DNA of 64,000 nt from Athripsodes cinereus (GCA_947579605.1 OX388312.1:7068001-7132000); one strand, 5' to 3'; shown: positions 22,241 to 35,076, counted from the stretch's first letter. The notes: generated by a model from the letters alone, not told the origin. Translations and numbers: made by a program.

Positions 22241-24159
22241 TGTAGGTATCATAAAAATATCAGTTATACAATTCATTGTACAGAGGGTGAACTTTTCGCT
22301 AGAATGTGATGTCTTCCAATTAACCCATTAAACATGCCATATTCAGCAATGAGAGAATTTTACCAATTTCTTTATATTTATATGGAGCAGAAAGGATGCT
22401 TTTTCTTTTTACTTCTTTTTATTTATGTAGGAAGATCTATAAGCACCGAAATTTCTCCATACTTCAATGCAAAAAATATTACATGGATTATATGATAATT
22501 ATTACAAAATAACCGAACACCGTATTACGCCATCTCTTTTGGAGCAAAATGAGAGGAATGATAACCAAGACTCTCTTTTAATTTTTTTACCGTCACATCA
22601 TCACTGACCACATCACGACATCTCTAAAAGTGAACTGACGACACCAAGAAACGTGCTGATTGTCCTTTCACTGCAACTTTTTTTACTTAGATCGTATTTA
22701 TATATGGACCTAATCACTATATAAGTGTACTTAATAATATAACTTCTTAACAGTGATTGAGTCTATTTATTTTAAGTTTATTCATTTAAATTATTTTTAT
22801 TCTAAATATACTATGGATTACATCTTTAGTTTGATTACGCTATGAATCAACTCTTGATAACTGATATTATTATTATCTTATATTGTGGAATATAAAATAT
22901 GTACCAGAAACATGAAATATTTAAACTGACATAAATTATAATTAATAATAGCAACACAAACATACCGCAACATCAGCACTTCTGTGATTTTAATTAATAT
23001 CCCCTCCTTACATTATAGCTATACTAGTCTTATCTGCCCTGAGATGCCGTTGTCAAATTATTTTCTCTCCCCGAAATGTTTTAGATCTATTTTTCAACAT
23101 TGGTAATAGAAATCATCTCGAGTCGAATTGAAAATATAATGATCTGGTTTGCATCTAGTTTGACTGTAAAACATACAAATTAAATTTGTTTAAGCTATGA
23201 ATTAGGTGATTTTTTTTACGAAGTTTCTACATATGTCAAAAGAACAGTATTTTTCTATTAACAAGGTAGGTACCTTTCAGAAGATAATATCCTTATAATT
23301 TATCGATATATTTCCAATAAAAATTGTAGAATTTTTTCATTGACTACTAATGATACAAATAATGTTCTTTTACTTATGATATAAATAATTTTCGTTTACT
23401 TTTTAGTACGACTACTTACTTCCAAAATGATTTTGAATATAAAAAGAGAAATTACTGTTTAGAGTAAAGTCAAAAAAAAAATTAAAGAAAAAAGAAGTAG
23501 AAATATATAAAAAAATACGTGTTGTCTTTTTATTTCAAGATAAATGATTAAAGAAACCACTTACATTCAACTCACTTACTCTTCTTGTTTTATTTCATGA
23601 CAATGCACCCGCAATTGACTGAATCGTGAAGTCACGCACTCGTCCGCTAAACAGTCAAGTGTCTCTTATATCCCTGATTTTATTTCAGAGTCAAACACAC
23701 AAACATATTATAAACAAGATACTATTATAAAGGTGAGATGGATAATAGAACAGCGTCTTGTATCCATTTCGTTTTCCATCACTGAGAAATTCGTCTCAAT
23801 GTCTGTATAGGTATAGTTACTTCTAAAATAGATGCAGTACATAAAGTAGATAAGTATAATGTATTAGATATGTATTATTACATAGACGATAATAATTCCG
23901 TAACCCTTTTAGATGTTATTTCAGTTTATGGCTGAAGAAGTTCCCGCTTAACCAAGCATGACAATAACTTAACTGAAATTATTCGATTATTATAATGGAA
24001 ATATAATTTAGTAGTGGGGTGATATAATTTACAGCCGTTTTCTGGAATATTATTATGTAAAGCAATATAGCCGCAGCTTCTTTATATAAGTGGATAGTAA
24101 ACTATGTGATAAAATGGTAAGTCTCTAAGCTAATCTGATATCTCGAGTTCGAGAAACTT
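22241..24159. other. AT-rich DNA, nothing recognised
   Basis: No gene or family seen. Confidence 0.5.
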
Positions 24160-24425
24160 GTTTAAACAATGTAGCATTGTGCAAAATCTAATCGGAAGAT
24201 GTGAGAAAGGCGTCCCAACGTTTACAAATTGGTTTTAGGCTGGCTTAAGTGATCACTTTTGGTGTCCATGAACAATATTCAACAATTTTGCTATTTTCAG
24301 TGTTGCGATATAATAAGGTCAAACAATTGAGAAATATTTAATGCAAACCATAGATGCAACCATTTTTTTAAGATCTCATAATTTAGATATCGAATGGATG
24401 AAGAGGGTTAGCGAGCGGATTAATA
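24160..24425 (+). repeat. Diverged MITE related to the 59.3-59.9 kb cluster
   Basis: Matches the 59.4 kb and 59.7-59.9 kb sequences in blocks such as 'aatctaatcg', 'gtgagaaaggcgtcccaacg', 'ggcttaagtgatcacttt' and 'gcaaccat', in the same order. Ends are not clear. Confidence 0.65.
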
Positions 24426-25105
24426 TCTAGTATCTACCTGCCTTGAACAAAGCGTTCAAAAACTTGCAGAAATTAGTGTTAGGCATATTTTTTTGACAAA
24501 GACTTAACAGGACAATTTTCATCTCATTCTTAAAGTAAATGTAATTAGGGTGAAGGTATTTGGATCAATCGGAAACCAGGATTTTTTTTTTATATTCAAA
24601 ATATGTAAACAATACAAAAATTCATTTATGTGAAAAAAACCTCATCTTTTTAACATTAATCTACTACAAACACCCTCATCCAAACATTCTATGAAAGCCT
24701 TTGTCTTATACCGTTATTGCGTATTTTGAAAATTTAGTGTTTATAATTTTATAATAGTACATAACATAGAGCGCGGTTGTAAATAATTTTATGTTTTAGT
24801 ATGTAATAAATTATTATATGTAAGTTATGATGGTATTTCTATTACATATATATTATAGTGTTAAATTAAACTGTATTGTTTTACTATTCTCTCTGGATCA
24901 CACTTTTATGACTTTTTGTTAATATATTCTCAATCGCTTCACTTGTGAAAATCAACTTTTTTATTGAATTAACAATAAATTATAAAGTTTATACCTTTTT
25001 TAACAGAGGAATACGTTTATCTTATACACATCTTTATCAAACTTCATATGAAACATTATTTGCATATTGTTGATATTATTAGGCGATAAAATAAATTAGT
25101 GCATT
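24426..25105. other. AT-rich DNA, nothing recognised
   Basis: No gene or family seen. Confidence 0.5.
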
Positions 25106-25300
25106 TTTCGAGTGTCCTGTAAAAGGCAGGTGTTCGAAAAAATTAAGACATTGTACATCTTAAATTCAGCGATGAGGTTTGCCACCCATCCTGAATGTCT
25201 TGATTTTATATTGGCACGAAGAGGACAGCTTGCATGTTTCTTACATGCAGCTGGTCTGCTGGCTACCCCACTTATGGGATATGCCGTGATGGTATAGCAG
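25106..25300 (+). repeat. RepA, well-preserved copy
   Basis: About 188 bp aligned with the copy at 51.58-51.77 kb with roughly eight differences by eye, the closest pair in the window. It runs from 'cgagtgtcctgtaaaaggca' to 'atatgccgtgatggta'. A 61-codon open frame (25112-25297) is shared with the 51.6 kb copy and partly with the 34.9 kb copy. No Pol III box is convincing, so SINE status is unproven. Confidence 0.85.
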
Positions 25301-25389
25301 CAGCATATAGCATTTTTTTTACTACTTTCCTTGGAGAATTTTTTTTGCCAATTTTATTTAATTTCAAAACAAAGTGTTGGTTCACTTTT

Positions 25390-25408
25390 GGGGGGGGGGG
25401 CGGGGGGG
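25390..25408 (+). repeat. Poly-G tract, G11-C-G7
   Basis: Eleven Gs, one C and seven Gs in an AT-rich setting. The tract could form a G-quadruplex. Tract length may be affected by sequencing error. Confidence 0.8.
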
Positions 25409-25410
25409 TA

Positions 25411-26394
25411 AAAAACGTATTTGATTTCTAGAAAATGTAAAAAATATGTTTTGTATTATAAATTGTGTTATGTAATTTATTATGTTTAGCAAAAAATAAA
25501 TAGTCCCAATTCATATGGACGTTCTTGGCATCACGAACTTTATTACCGTCCTCAAAGTAGAACAAATATAGTGGAGGATTCCCCTGAACCAAGGGCTGTT
25601 AAAATGATGTATAATAGGGCCAATTCTGAATCTTAATGAACTAACTAACTAAAAAGTTGATTAATATTAGTTATTATGTAGTATTCAGCATTAGTTATGA
25701 ACTATAAACAACTATAAACTCGAGAACCACCAAGTGCAAACGGTAAAATCTATGGGACAAACTAATATTAGTCAGTGATGCCGCAATACAAAATGTTTTT
25801 CACGTTCCGATTTACACTTCTGGCAACAATTTAATAGTTGTCGCGCGTGAAAATTGTGAAATGTCATATTTGCCGATATATTTTGGCGTTCGTATTTGCG
25901 TCGGTGGTGGTGTAATTTTACAATTTATACATGCTAAGAGTTGCGAGGGCCCTAAAAATATAAATTTTTACTTTTAATTGAAAAAACAACTTAACACTTC
26001 CAAAATATAGCAATATTCTGCGGTAAAATGACAGCAACTAATAATATTCGCACATTAAAAGTCGCGAATAAAATTCTGCCAAATCCAACTTATTTTAGTC
26101 GTCGGCTGTCAACTAAAATTTCATTCTGAATACGAAATCCATAGATTCTCGAAATTTATAGTTGTACTAAGGTGTCAAAATGAACTAATGAACTAAATTA
26201 GTACGGAAAACTGTGAATACGAATTAGAACTAATTATCATGACTCAACTATCTTCTCACACTTAGTTGACTTAGTTAGTGCAACTAAACTATTTTATGAT
26301 TCAGAATTGGCCATAATAGTTAAAATAAAATAATAAAAAAAAAGAAAAAAAAGGCATACCTATTCCCATTTCTTCCCTTCCCTTTTTGCACCAA
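25411..26394. other. AT-rich DNA, nothing recognised
   Basis: No gene seen. The word 'aactaa' and its relatives recur near 25640-25700 and 26170-26290 without a clear unit. Confidence 0.4.
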
Positions 26395-26560
26395 CATTTT
26401 GGTGTGTGGCCACTAAATCTAGAGTGCTTCCTCGGGGCAGCACTTCTCGCTTTAATGTGACATTAAATCCTGTTTGTGCATATGTGTGTCGTTATGGAGA
26501 AACATATCTCCAGGTACGGCACGAGGTATGTGGCGGGCGGCGCTGCCCTTTTTAAAAAAA
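26395..26560 (-). repeat. RepC short dispersed repeat, inverted copy
   Basis: Inverted relative to the copy at 22.1 kb. Carries 'cattaaatcctgtttgtgca', 'catatctccaggtacg' and 'gcacgaggtatgtggcg'. It is slightly longer, so the family unit may be ~170 bp. Confidence 0.7.
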
Positions 26561-27787
26561 AGTTAAAATAAATAAATAATGCCTAGAGATATTACTATAA
26601 TTCACATGCGGTATTTGTGAGGACAATTGAGAATATACTACTACATATTAAAGCTATGTCATCTGGATGTGTAATTAAGCTCATCATTTAAATTTAATTA
26701 ATTGACCTTTGGCTCTAATGACCCTTGCAACAATCATCTTATTGTCTGTTATGATAAAATAATAAATTTTTATTAATTTTTCCTACTTAAGATGACAAAA
26801 GTTTTTTTTTCAATGAATTTTGAATTTATTATTTATTTACTAACGCTATTTTTATTTGGTTTTATTTCAACTTTTACTTCGTGGAATTTTCGGTAAAGAA
26901 TAAATCTCCAAATAAATTTTTGAGTGTACTATAAAAAAACAGGTGTTCGTTTAACCTTACGTTTAAGACATGTATTACATTTTTAATTTTATTTATTTAA
27001 TATTTAAATAATTTTAGTAAATTATAAAATTTACAGTAGGTATTTTATAATTCAAAAACACAATTAATTAACAATTTTCTACAATCTTATTCAATATACT
27101 GTAATTATAATCTATACTTAACTTATATATAACATAACTACTATTGTAACTTATACATAGAGAAACAACGTTGCATCTTGGTCAAAATTTAGTCAATTAA
27201 ATGGCCATGTTTATTACAGTCTTGCAAGATATGCTGTGATGACATAGTAGTAGGTAGTAGTTCATTTCAACAAAAAAAGAACGATATAGTACTTTTTTTT
27301 AATAGTTGGATTAACAATCATAATTTGGTGCATTGTAAAAAATGTACTTACTATAAACGTAATTATATTATAATATACTCTACTCATATTATCGTGTTTA
27401 TAAAATAATATGGAAACGAGGGAAAATTAAATATGCGAGAATAACAAATACGTACCAATGAGATGATCAAACTAATAAATTCCTTGAAAAGGCTGCAAGC
27501 TGTGAATATGAAAAATAAGGCGACATATTTCCTGCATCCGGAGTGTGAAGCGGGACATGAGACTTGCGTATCTAACATAACAATATTTATTTATTTATTT
27601 TTTTATACAATGATCGGCTGTACCTAGAAACCTTTGACATGAAAAAAATATACAACAAAAACAACTATATAAAGAGAAAAACATATTACAAAAGTATCTA
27701 CACATACATAATATGCATACTATATACTTTCTAAATATATTGAAATTATTATTATATGTGTATGAATTCTTTGATTCGTTGATATTA
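26561..27787. other. AT-rich DNA with RepA scraps
   Basis: No gene. Two short RepA-like scraps are visible: 'gagtgtactataaaa' through 'caggtgttcg' near 26920-26955, and 'gatatgctgtgatg' near 27230. Confidence 0.4.
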
Positions 27788-28020
27788 TCACGGAATTTCC
27801 CACAAGTGAAGTAGCCAGCAGATTAACTGTATGTAATGGACTTAGGAATCATCCTCTTCGTTCCAATAAAATACATTTAGGATGGGTGGAATCATACCTT
27901 ATCGCTGAATTGAAGATCTTAAATGTTTTATACGGAATGTTTTCCGAATACCAGCCTTTGACAGGACACTCAAAAACTTACAAAAAGATGTGAGGAACCT
28001 ATTCTTTACCTAAATTTCCA
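27788..28020 (-). repeat. RepA, diverged copy
   Basis: Holds 'cccacaagtgaagtagccag', 'aggatgggtgga', 'tcgctgaattgaagat' and 'gacaggacactc' in family order on the minus strand. Confidence 0.75.
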
Positions 28021-28059
28021 TAGAGTAGAAATTTATATTGCTTAAAATTACATTTTTCA

Positions 28060-28372
28060 GAGATGAGTTGTGTCATCCCTCCTGAATGTCTTAATTTTTA
28101 CGGGCACGAAGAGAACAAGTCGCATGTAAACACAACAAGTATTATATCAAAAACAAACAGTTAAAATATTATTTCGTAGAGCATCTGGCAAGAAATAGGT
28201 ATCACGCTCTTTTCCGTAAATTTTCGAATGTCTTAATTTCAGCGATGAAGTTTGTCACCTGAATGTCTGATTTTTATGTTGCCACAAAGAGGACAGTTTG
28301 CATTTGTGTTGCATACGACCAGTCTGCTGGGTACCCCACTTGTAGGATATGCCATGGTGGTACAGTGTTACT
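28060..28372 (+). repeat. Two RepA copies in tandem orientation
   Basis: A fragment at 28060-28130 ('agatgagttgtgtcatcc' to 'cacgaagagaacaag') is followed by a fuller copy at 28205-28372 ending 'ggatatgccatggtggta'. Together with the preceding minus copy this forms a local RepA cluster. Confidence 0.7.
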
Positions 28373-29126
28373 CAATTATAACTCTAACTTAATCTTATAA
28401 AAGTAGCCTTTAATTTCATCATATTAAATTGTAAATTATTTTCTAACCAGGTGAATAAAAATAAAGAAAAAAATTCATGTGCCTGAACAGTAACGAGAGG
28501 ATTAAATATGAATTTGGATCACAAACACAAACAAAGTTCATTGAAATAATAATATGCTTGTGTTGTGACAGTGGAGGATAATATACACGCAGTTAGTCTA
28601 CCCCGCCTGTGTGAGATTTCATGATGGAACATTATATAGATTATTTTAAAATCAATCTTGTTGGAGTTAATTTTAATATGAATTCTCTGAAATTCAGATA
28701 ACAATATTAGTACCCCATCCTTTGTAATTAAATTTTACTATGTATAATTGTATACTTAACTAAATTTAATTCCAGGTACCAATTTCTAATAAAATTCTGA
28801 ATAATCCATTTAGGTATTACGTACTTAAATATGTCAATCAACATTAATATTATCCAATCCAATTATAAATTAATTGAGAACGAGTTGATACAGCTGAAAA
28901 GGCCTTATTTTGAAATTATTTATTTATAGAAAATAATTTGAGCGAACAAAATTCCACCTTGTTTCTTAATTTCATAATATTAAAGAGCTTTATTATTCTA
29001 GTGAAGACAGAAATATGAATCTAATAATTTAACATTATAAAGTTGTATGTGTGTAGGTATATATAAGCATGTGATTATTAATTATTCTTTTCCTTTATTT
29101 ATCAACTATTTGAAACGATTTATCTT
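28373..29126. other. AT-rich DNA, nothing recognised
   Basis: No gene or family seen. Confidence 0.5.
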
Positions 29127-29400
29127 CGCCCTCTCGAGAGCACAGGGCTGAAACCAGCCTCCTCCATTCAGAGCGACTCTACGCCAATTGCCTCACCTCT
29201 TCCCACGACATTCCCTACGCTCTGATATCTTTATCATAGAACGATGTATTGTGAAAGAGGGACGCTCGAACCGACGGAACCCTTGTAGATGAATGAACAG
29301 CGCTCTATTGGCCAACTATCACTGGGCATTCTTAGAACATGACCCAGCCAGGACTATCGTCTCTCCTGTATCACGGAGATAACAGATCTCTGGTGGGTGC
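29127..29400 (-). pseudogene. LINE C-terminal fragment, same family as 50.2 kb
   Basis: Minus-strand sequence matching the 50.5-50.8 kb LINE region from the Gln-Glu-Arg-Arg block ('tacaggagagacgat' on the sense strand) to the end of the frame (Glu-Trp-Arg-Arg block). Several codons are now stops, including Trp to TAG, so it is a dead, 5'-truncated copy. Confidence 0.8.
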
Positions 29401-30284
29401 GTTGGCGCAAAGCACGTCGCAAACTCTTTCTCTCTTCACGTTTCTAGCTTCATGATTTAGCAATTTCTTGTGAAAATATTGAATAATGATTTTTTTTTTA
29501 AATAACTCGAACAGGGTGCAGAGACGCCAACAAAGAAAAATATGAAGATGAATAACGTTGATGGTTTCTTGTGAGGTACAGAAAACCCTCACAATACAGG
29601 CTATTTACACATCATCATTCATAATTATAAGAAAATCAACAGAGCAGTTTACATAAAAAAAAATGTGATGATGTGCAGTGCAGTGCAGAAATAATCGTGC
29701 ATATTTTTTTTTATTTCAAAAAAAGAACGGTATCAATGTCTCAACATTAAGCTTACGACATCAACTTTAAGATTCGTGATCACGAAACGAGCGAGTAGTT
29801 TATGCTAGTAATTCATAATCTTGTAAGATCTGAATATCTTTTGTAAAACGAAGTTAAATCTTTCATTTCCTCTTTAACGAATAATAATAATTATGTCTTT
29901 GCAACAGGGTGATTAAAAGATTTTTAATCAATCTTTTCACCTTCATTATACGAGGGGAGATTCCGCAACCTATTATTATTGAATCCTTAGTTAACATTCA
30001 AATATTTAATCTGCTCCATTCTAATGAACTTTGCTCATTCGGGAAATGCAATCTATCAATCCCTATCTACTACTGATGTACCTACATATTATATTTTGGG
30101 TAGTAATTAAAATGTTATGAACGAAAAATATTTGGTATATGAATATTATTTTGGACTGTGCATTTTCTTTACCAACGATCTGACATTCCCAAACTTTCGT
30201 TTTTTTCTACGTGCAATCTATTAGAATTAGACTGATCCAAATTGATTTTGAAATCAAGCAATGTTAATTTTTTACTACTACTAG
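29401..30284. other. AT-rich DNA, nothing recognised
   Basis: No gene. A 'gattaaaagatttttaatca' imperfect palindrome lies near 29911-29930. Confidence 0.4.
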
Positions 30285-30510
30285 TATTATACCGTTATGG
30301 CATATCCCACAATTGGGGTAGCCAGTAAACCAACTGCATGTTATTAATAGGCAAGCTTTCTTCTTCATGCCAACCAAAAATTAAAACATTAAAAATAGGT
30401 GTCAAACCTTTTCGCTGAACCTAAGATATGAAATGTATTTATTTTTTCGAACACGTACATGACACTAAAAAGATTACGAAAAATAGTGGGAGACTAATTC
30501 TTTACCCTTT
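30285..30510 (-). repeat. RepA, diverged copy
   Basis: Carries 'ggcatatcccacaattgggg', 'tcgctgaacctaagat' and 'tttttcgaacac' in family order. Confidence 0.75.
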
Positions 30511-31310
30511 GACATGTATTGTTCAGGTGATTTCTTCTATATATTTTAAAATTAATAAAAATAATTTGTTTATGAAACACGTTATAATGTTATAATGAAA
30601 AAAAAACATGTTACATAATATGTGCATAACCTATAATTTTATTAGTTTTTTTTCGAAAATATTGTAAGACTTAAACAATTGATCAAATAAAGTACAAGAT
30701 ATATTAGATAATTCTCAGTATTAATGTGCCTTAATCGTAAAATGTAATGAATATGAAAGAATAAATTTGACATAATAAGGTAAGATATTTTGTTCTTAAA
30801 CAAATATATTATTATGTTCCAACTTAACTGAAGTAATAACTGTACACTAGCCTATAATCAAAAAATAGATTGAGAACCAGGTGTGGCCTAGATATTAAAA
30901 TGTACCCGCTCATATAGAAGGGTGATTAACACAAAAAGGAGAAATGCAAATTGATAACACCCTATAGCTCAATTTACTTTTTCTTCTTTCGATTTTTTTA
31001 TCTCGTAGTCAATCATAGGTTTAATTCCAAATATGAAAACCAAATTATAATATTCAAATTTATCGTTTTTCTCAAACCACGTCAATATGACGTAGTTAGA
31101 TAGTGATAATCTCGCCACTGCATATTTATTTATTCAACCAAACATACGGCTTACGCCATTTACAAATCATATCAATATTTTGTATTCAATATTGTTTTGT
31201 AATTTATGTTGCGCATTTAATGATGTTGCGCAAGAAGAATAAATAGATAAAGTTATAAAAAATATTTTGTAAATTACGTCCCGAGAATTAAAAAATAATA
31301 AAAAAGGGGT
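30511..31310. other. AT-rich DNA, nothing recognised
   Basis: No gene or family seen. Confidence 0.5.
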
Positions 31311-31437
31311 CTGTAGTTCGATACCAGGTGCCGGCAAACTCCCCTTTCACGACACAAACTTTTAGTAGCTTAATGTGAAAGGTGTATAAGGTTGTATTTG
31401 GGTTTATAAGAAAACCCAGATATAATAATAATAATAT
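31311..31437 (+). repeat. RepB SINE, 5'-truncated, with (TAA)n tail
   Basis: Starts at the B-box-like 'agttcgatacc', continues through 'ggtgccggcaaactccc' and 'ataaggttgtatttgggttt', and ends in a taataataat tail. This defines the 3' end and orientation of RepB. Confidence 0.8.
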
Positions 31438-32077
31438 AATGCCTTGTACCCGTTGCCGGGTATTATTGAGAGACTGAATTTAATCGAGCATCCTGCCGAC
31501 GGTGCCATCTAAGGTGACTGTGAAGGCCGATTCTGGACAGTGATACGATATCGTCCCACTAGGACGATCGCATCATATCATTATACAAAATTATCAAAAG
31601 AGAAATTATCAAGAATATTATCTATATTTTCAAGAAAATGAAATCTATTATCAAATATTTAAAGAAATGAATTTACATTATTTTATACATAAGAAAAGTA
31701 TATACATTGGCTCAGCCCCCAGCTTTCTATGTACAAAGCACATAGAAAACACATAGAATATTATATGTTAGAGAAAGTATATAAAGAAAGTTACAGTTAT
31801 ATTTGCAAGTAAAACAGATTAATATATTGGCTCAAGTTCATGTCTAGGTATGAATCTACTTGGTCTGTACAAGAGGAATGCATTGTGTGTGTGTGTACAT
31901 ATTTCAATTATATATTTATACTTACGTAAAGTTCAGAGAATTCCTTATCCTTTGGTTTCATCATTTTCTTATGGTCATCTTATCAATATAGAATACATAG
32001 GTAATTCGAGCAATAATGTTTCTTCTGTTAGCATATTTTATATTACAAAGATTTTACTTATTTCTTTTCTTGAGTAG
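31438..32077. other. Unassigned DNA
   Basis: No gene recognised. The first ~130 bp after the SINE are less AT-rich. The 75-codon frame at 31850-32077 shows no motif I know. Confidence 0.4.
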
Positions 32078-32582
32078 GATTATAGATATATATATCCATA
32101 TAAACAATCAAAAATTTATATCAAGTGGAACAAAGATTATCATAAGTACATCAGACCTTTCCAAGAACGTGGATATTTTATTTCCATCAGTGGAGCCATT
32201 CATTTAGCTCTTTGTTGCTCTCATAGTAAAATAATCTGGTCTTTCATCCATTGGTTGGTCAAGGAATCGAACCTTTATGACATAACTACTCCGAGTATAA
32301 ACTAGGTTATTGGAAGATTATATACAAGGAGGCGAAGAGATGTACTTTAGCATTATTAAAAGTATTGAATCTACTTGTAGGTATAAAAAATGGATTTCAA
32401 CAGAAAGATATCGAATGGTAAGTGATTCACATTTATTGTGCAAATATATATTACATAACAAGACAGTTATTTTCAAAGTAAATTTGTATGGAGACATAAT
32501 AACATACGTTGGTAATTATCAAATAAACCAACCTTGGTATTATCAATATAAATCAATACCCGGCTTACCATATGATCTATAA
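32078..32582 (+). pseudogene. Broken reading frame with Bro-N-like signature (tentative)
   Basis: Two plus-strand frames abut with a frame change near 32300: 32078-32305 and 32300-32582. The first has the spacing Phe-Ile-Ser-x-x-Gly, then a Leu-rich stretch, then Phe-x-x-Trp-x-x-x-Glu, which recalls the Bro-N domain of insect DNA-virus BRO proteins and related transposon proteins. The second ends in an aromatic-rich stretch I do not recognise. No start codon fits and the frame is broken, so if viral it is a decayed integrated copy. It could also be chance or a host pseudogene. Confidence 0.25.
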
Positions 32583-32689
32583 ACATTTAAATGGAACCAT
32601 TCATTCTTCATTCAAACTCAAAATCTTAAATTATTACACAACGGAAAATTAATACATAAATAGTTCAAAGATAATATGAATTCTGTTAT

Positions 32690-33240
32690 AGTAAAATTAT
32701 CATTATATACAATATACAATAGTAATATAGTCACTTACAGATGGACCGGCGAACAGGTATTGAATAACTCAAAGTCGAGTATGTTACTGATGACGTATTT
32801 TGTACACTTTGACGGTAGAAGGCAGGATCGTGAAAGAAACATACTCTGATGTCTCTATGGCGGTCGCTGGTCATACCACAGACGTACAGGGGTGTGTAGG
32901 TGGTGTCAGAATCAGATAGATCCTGTCCTCAGGACAGAAGAGATCACTACTTCTCAAGAGACATGAGAAATATTATACGTTCCTACACTATCCTCAGTGT
33001 AAAAGGTAGAAGGCGTCACTATTTCCATAGTCTGTCCAAACATATACGGCTGGTCGTGTAATCACTCTCATAACAAGGGTCGTGACCAGAAAAGTTAAGA
33101 GAGAATTATCAAGTTCACATAGGAATGAGTGTTACATAGGTAAACCACAGATACGCAATATACTGACTACCCGCGCTGAAGAGGTATTCGTTGCATACTT
33201 CGGAACACATTCATGTTTCAATTAAATTTGCATTACTGAG
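32690..33240. other. Unexplained patch of balanced base composition
   Basis: Markedly less AT-rich than its neighbours and without a long ORF. All six frames are broken, although several show short protein-like runs. It may be the remains of the same insertion as the broken frame at 32.1-32.6 kb, or an unrelated old transposon. No termini were found. Confidence 0.3.
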
Positions 33241-33990
33241 CAAGTAAAAGAATTGTTTAAGTGATTTTTTATGATTCCTAACATTGAATAGTTGTTCAGA
33301 AACAATGGATTATCTCATTTCACACGGTTATGAATAATGGCGGCAACAGCAAAAACCACGCCCAAACGACATAAATGTTACATCACCCTAAACCTCCAAC
33401 TGTTATCTTTATATCATTACAATAATCGTAATCCACATAACTCAAAGGAAACACACGCCTGTTCACTACATTATTCGGTTTATTGATTACTATTGATTAT
33501 TAATCATTATTATTGTTGTACTCAGATATTGGCGGTAAGATTGGTCGTGCGCGCAATAACTAACACAGATTTTTAAAGTACATTATTAACGACACACAAT
33601 AAGAATAGTTTTACGTACAACAGAGGGCAACACACTTGTTTATCACATTATGATGTTAAGTACTATTATATAATTATCGTTAGTATTATTATTGTGTCGG
33701 AGCTACGCAAGGCGGTTCGCAACCAAGGCGGGGAAGGGACAATCCCTTCCTTCGTCCAACCTATGCCATGGTTTGCGGGTAACTGATTTCAAAAAGACGC
33801 TAGCGGGACCAGTAACGTTTAACGGTTATTCTTCAAGGGAATGAGAATCATACGATGTTGTGCCGTGTGCAGATCGAAGCATCAGCCAGTCACGTGTTCT
33901 TTGTAACGTACAATTATTATTATTATTACGGAAGACTCACGGACAACAATTGACTGTAGGAACATCAGTCAGTATGAACTTCTCCGCAGC
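33241..33990. other. Unassigned DNA with a short hairpin
   Basis: AT-rich to 33690, then ~250 bp of higher GC including a perfect 8-bp stem (GGAAGGGA at 33732-33739, TCCCTTCC at 33743-33750, loop CAA). No gene seen. Confidence 0.4.
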
Positions 33991-33995
33991 GATTA

Positions 33996-34322
33996 TTTAA
34001 TGCGTAGCAACAGGCACACTTTTTCACATTCGGGACAAGGCTGCTCTTCGTTTAGGATGGGTCTGCGAGTTGTTCGATTTTGCGGGCCGCTATAGTCATA
34101 AATGGTTTTCCACCATTTTGTGCGGTCACCCGCCATCTTCTCCCAGTCATCTTGAGCGTTGATGTCCTTCAAGGTGTTGTGCAGGACATCTTTGAACCGT
34201 TTCCGCTGGCCTCCCCTCTTCCTTTTGCCTTCTGCGAGTTCCGAGAACATGATCTTTTTAGGGAGTCGGCCTTCATGCATGGGGACGACGTGTCCCGACC
34301 AGCGAACTCGCGCCCAAACTCA
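33996..34322 (-). pseudogene. LINE C-terminal fragment with zinc-finger end
   Basis: Minus-strand frame open for ~108 codons. It encodes the typical end of a non-LTR retrotransposon polyprotein: Trp-Ser-Gly-His-Val-Val, then Arg-Leu-Pro-Lys-Lys, then Gly-Lys-Arg-Lys-Arg-Gly-Gly-Gln, then Trp-Glu-x-x-Ala-x-Asp-Arg, then a Cys-Pro-Glu-Cys half zinc finger before the stop. It is 5'-truncated at an AT-rich junction near 34322. The clade is L2/CR1- or RTE-like and not fixed. This family differs from RTE-A and RTE-B. Confidence 0.8.
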
Positions 34323-34325
34323 GAT

Positions 34326-34941
34326 ATATATTTTTAAAAAAATACTCAAAATCAACAAAAAATTATGTCATCCTTGTAAAGTAAAGTAAAAATACAGTAC
34401 ATATTTTATTCAAACACAAGAAAAAAGGTTCCTTTCTATGCACATTCGTACCCGTTGTTGATATAATATTTGAACCACAGGGGTCTTATGCAGATAGATA
34501 TAATAAATATATCAGTAACAAAAAAATATCTATGCAAATATATATAAATTTATTTACCTAAGTACTGAAAAATATCCACATTATTAAATTTGATATAATA
34601 TATTATCTAGATACATTCTTCTACTAGAAAAATCTACAAAATTCACGCTCCGATAATTCTTCATGAAAAATTAATACGTAGCAGACTGAGATTATTATTT
34701 TGTACAATGATGTATGGGGTTGATATCAACGCTGTTTTTTGTATGAAAATATTCGTATCTTAAAAATTCATGCATATTGTATGTAGGTAAAATAGGTAAA
34801 CAAAAGTACATTGCTGTGAAGGGAAAATGCTGATTTAAAAATATTTTTTGAATAATAAGCCATCTCTTTATCGCTTCTTTTTTTCATTCACTCTTTCTAT
34901 TCTTTCACAATATTTATCAAAAATAAATAAGCCAGCAAATT
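34326..34941. other. AT-rich DNA, nothing recognised
   Basis: No gene or family seen. Confidence 0.5.
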
Positions 34942-35076
34942 CGACGATGAGGTTTGCCACCGTTCCTGAATATCTTAATTTTTTGTTGGCACGGAGAAGA
35001 CGGGATCCATGTTTATTGCGTGCGGCTGATCTGCTGGCTGCCCCACTTATGGGATGTGCCGTGATGGTGTGTGTGT
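34942..35076 (+). repeat. RepA, partial copy
   Basis: Covers the right half of the family from 'cgatgaggtttgccac' to 'gggatgtgccgtgatggt', with the shared open frame still intact. Confidence 0.8.

Noticed and set aside
33732..33750. Perfect 8-bp hairpin as a transcription terminator
   Set aside because: Intrinsic terminators do not apply to insect nuclear DNA and no U-tract follows.
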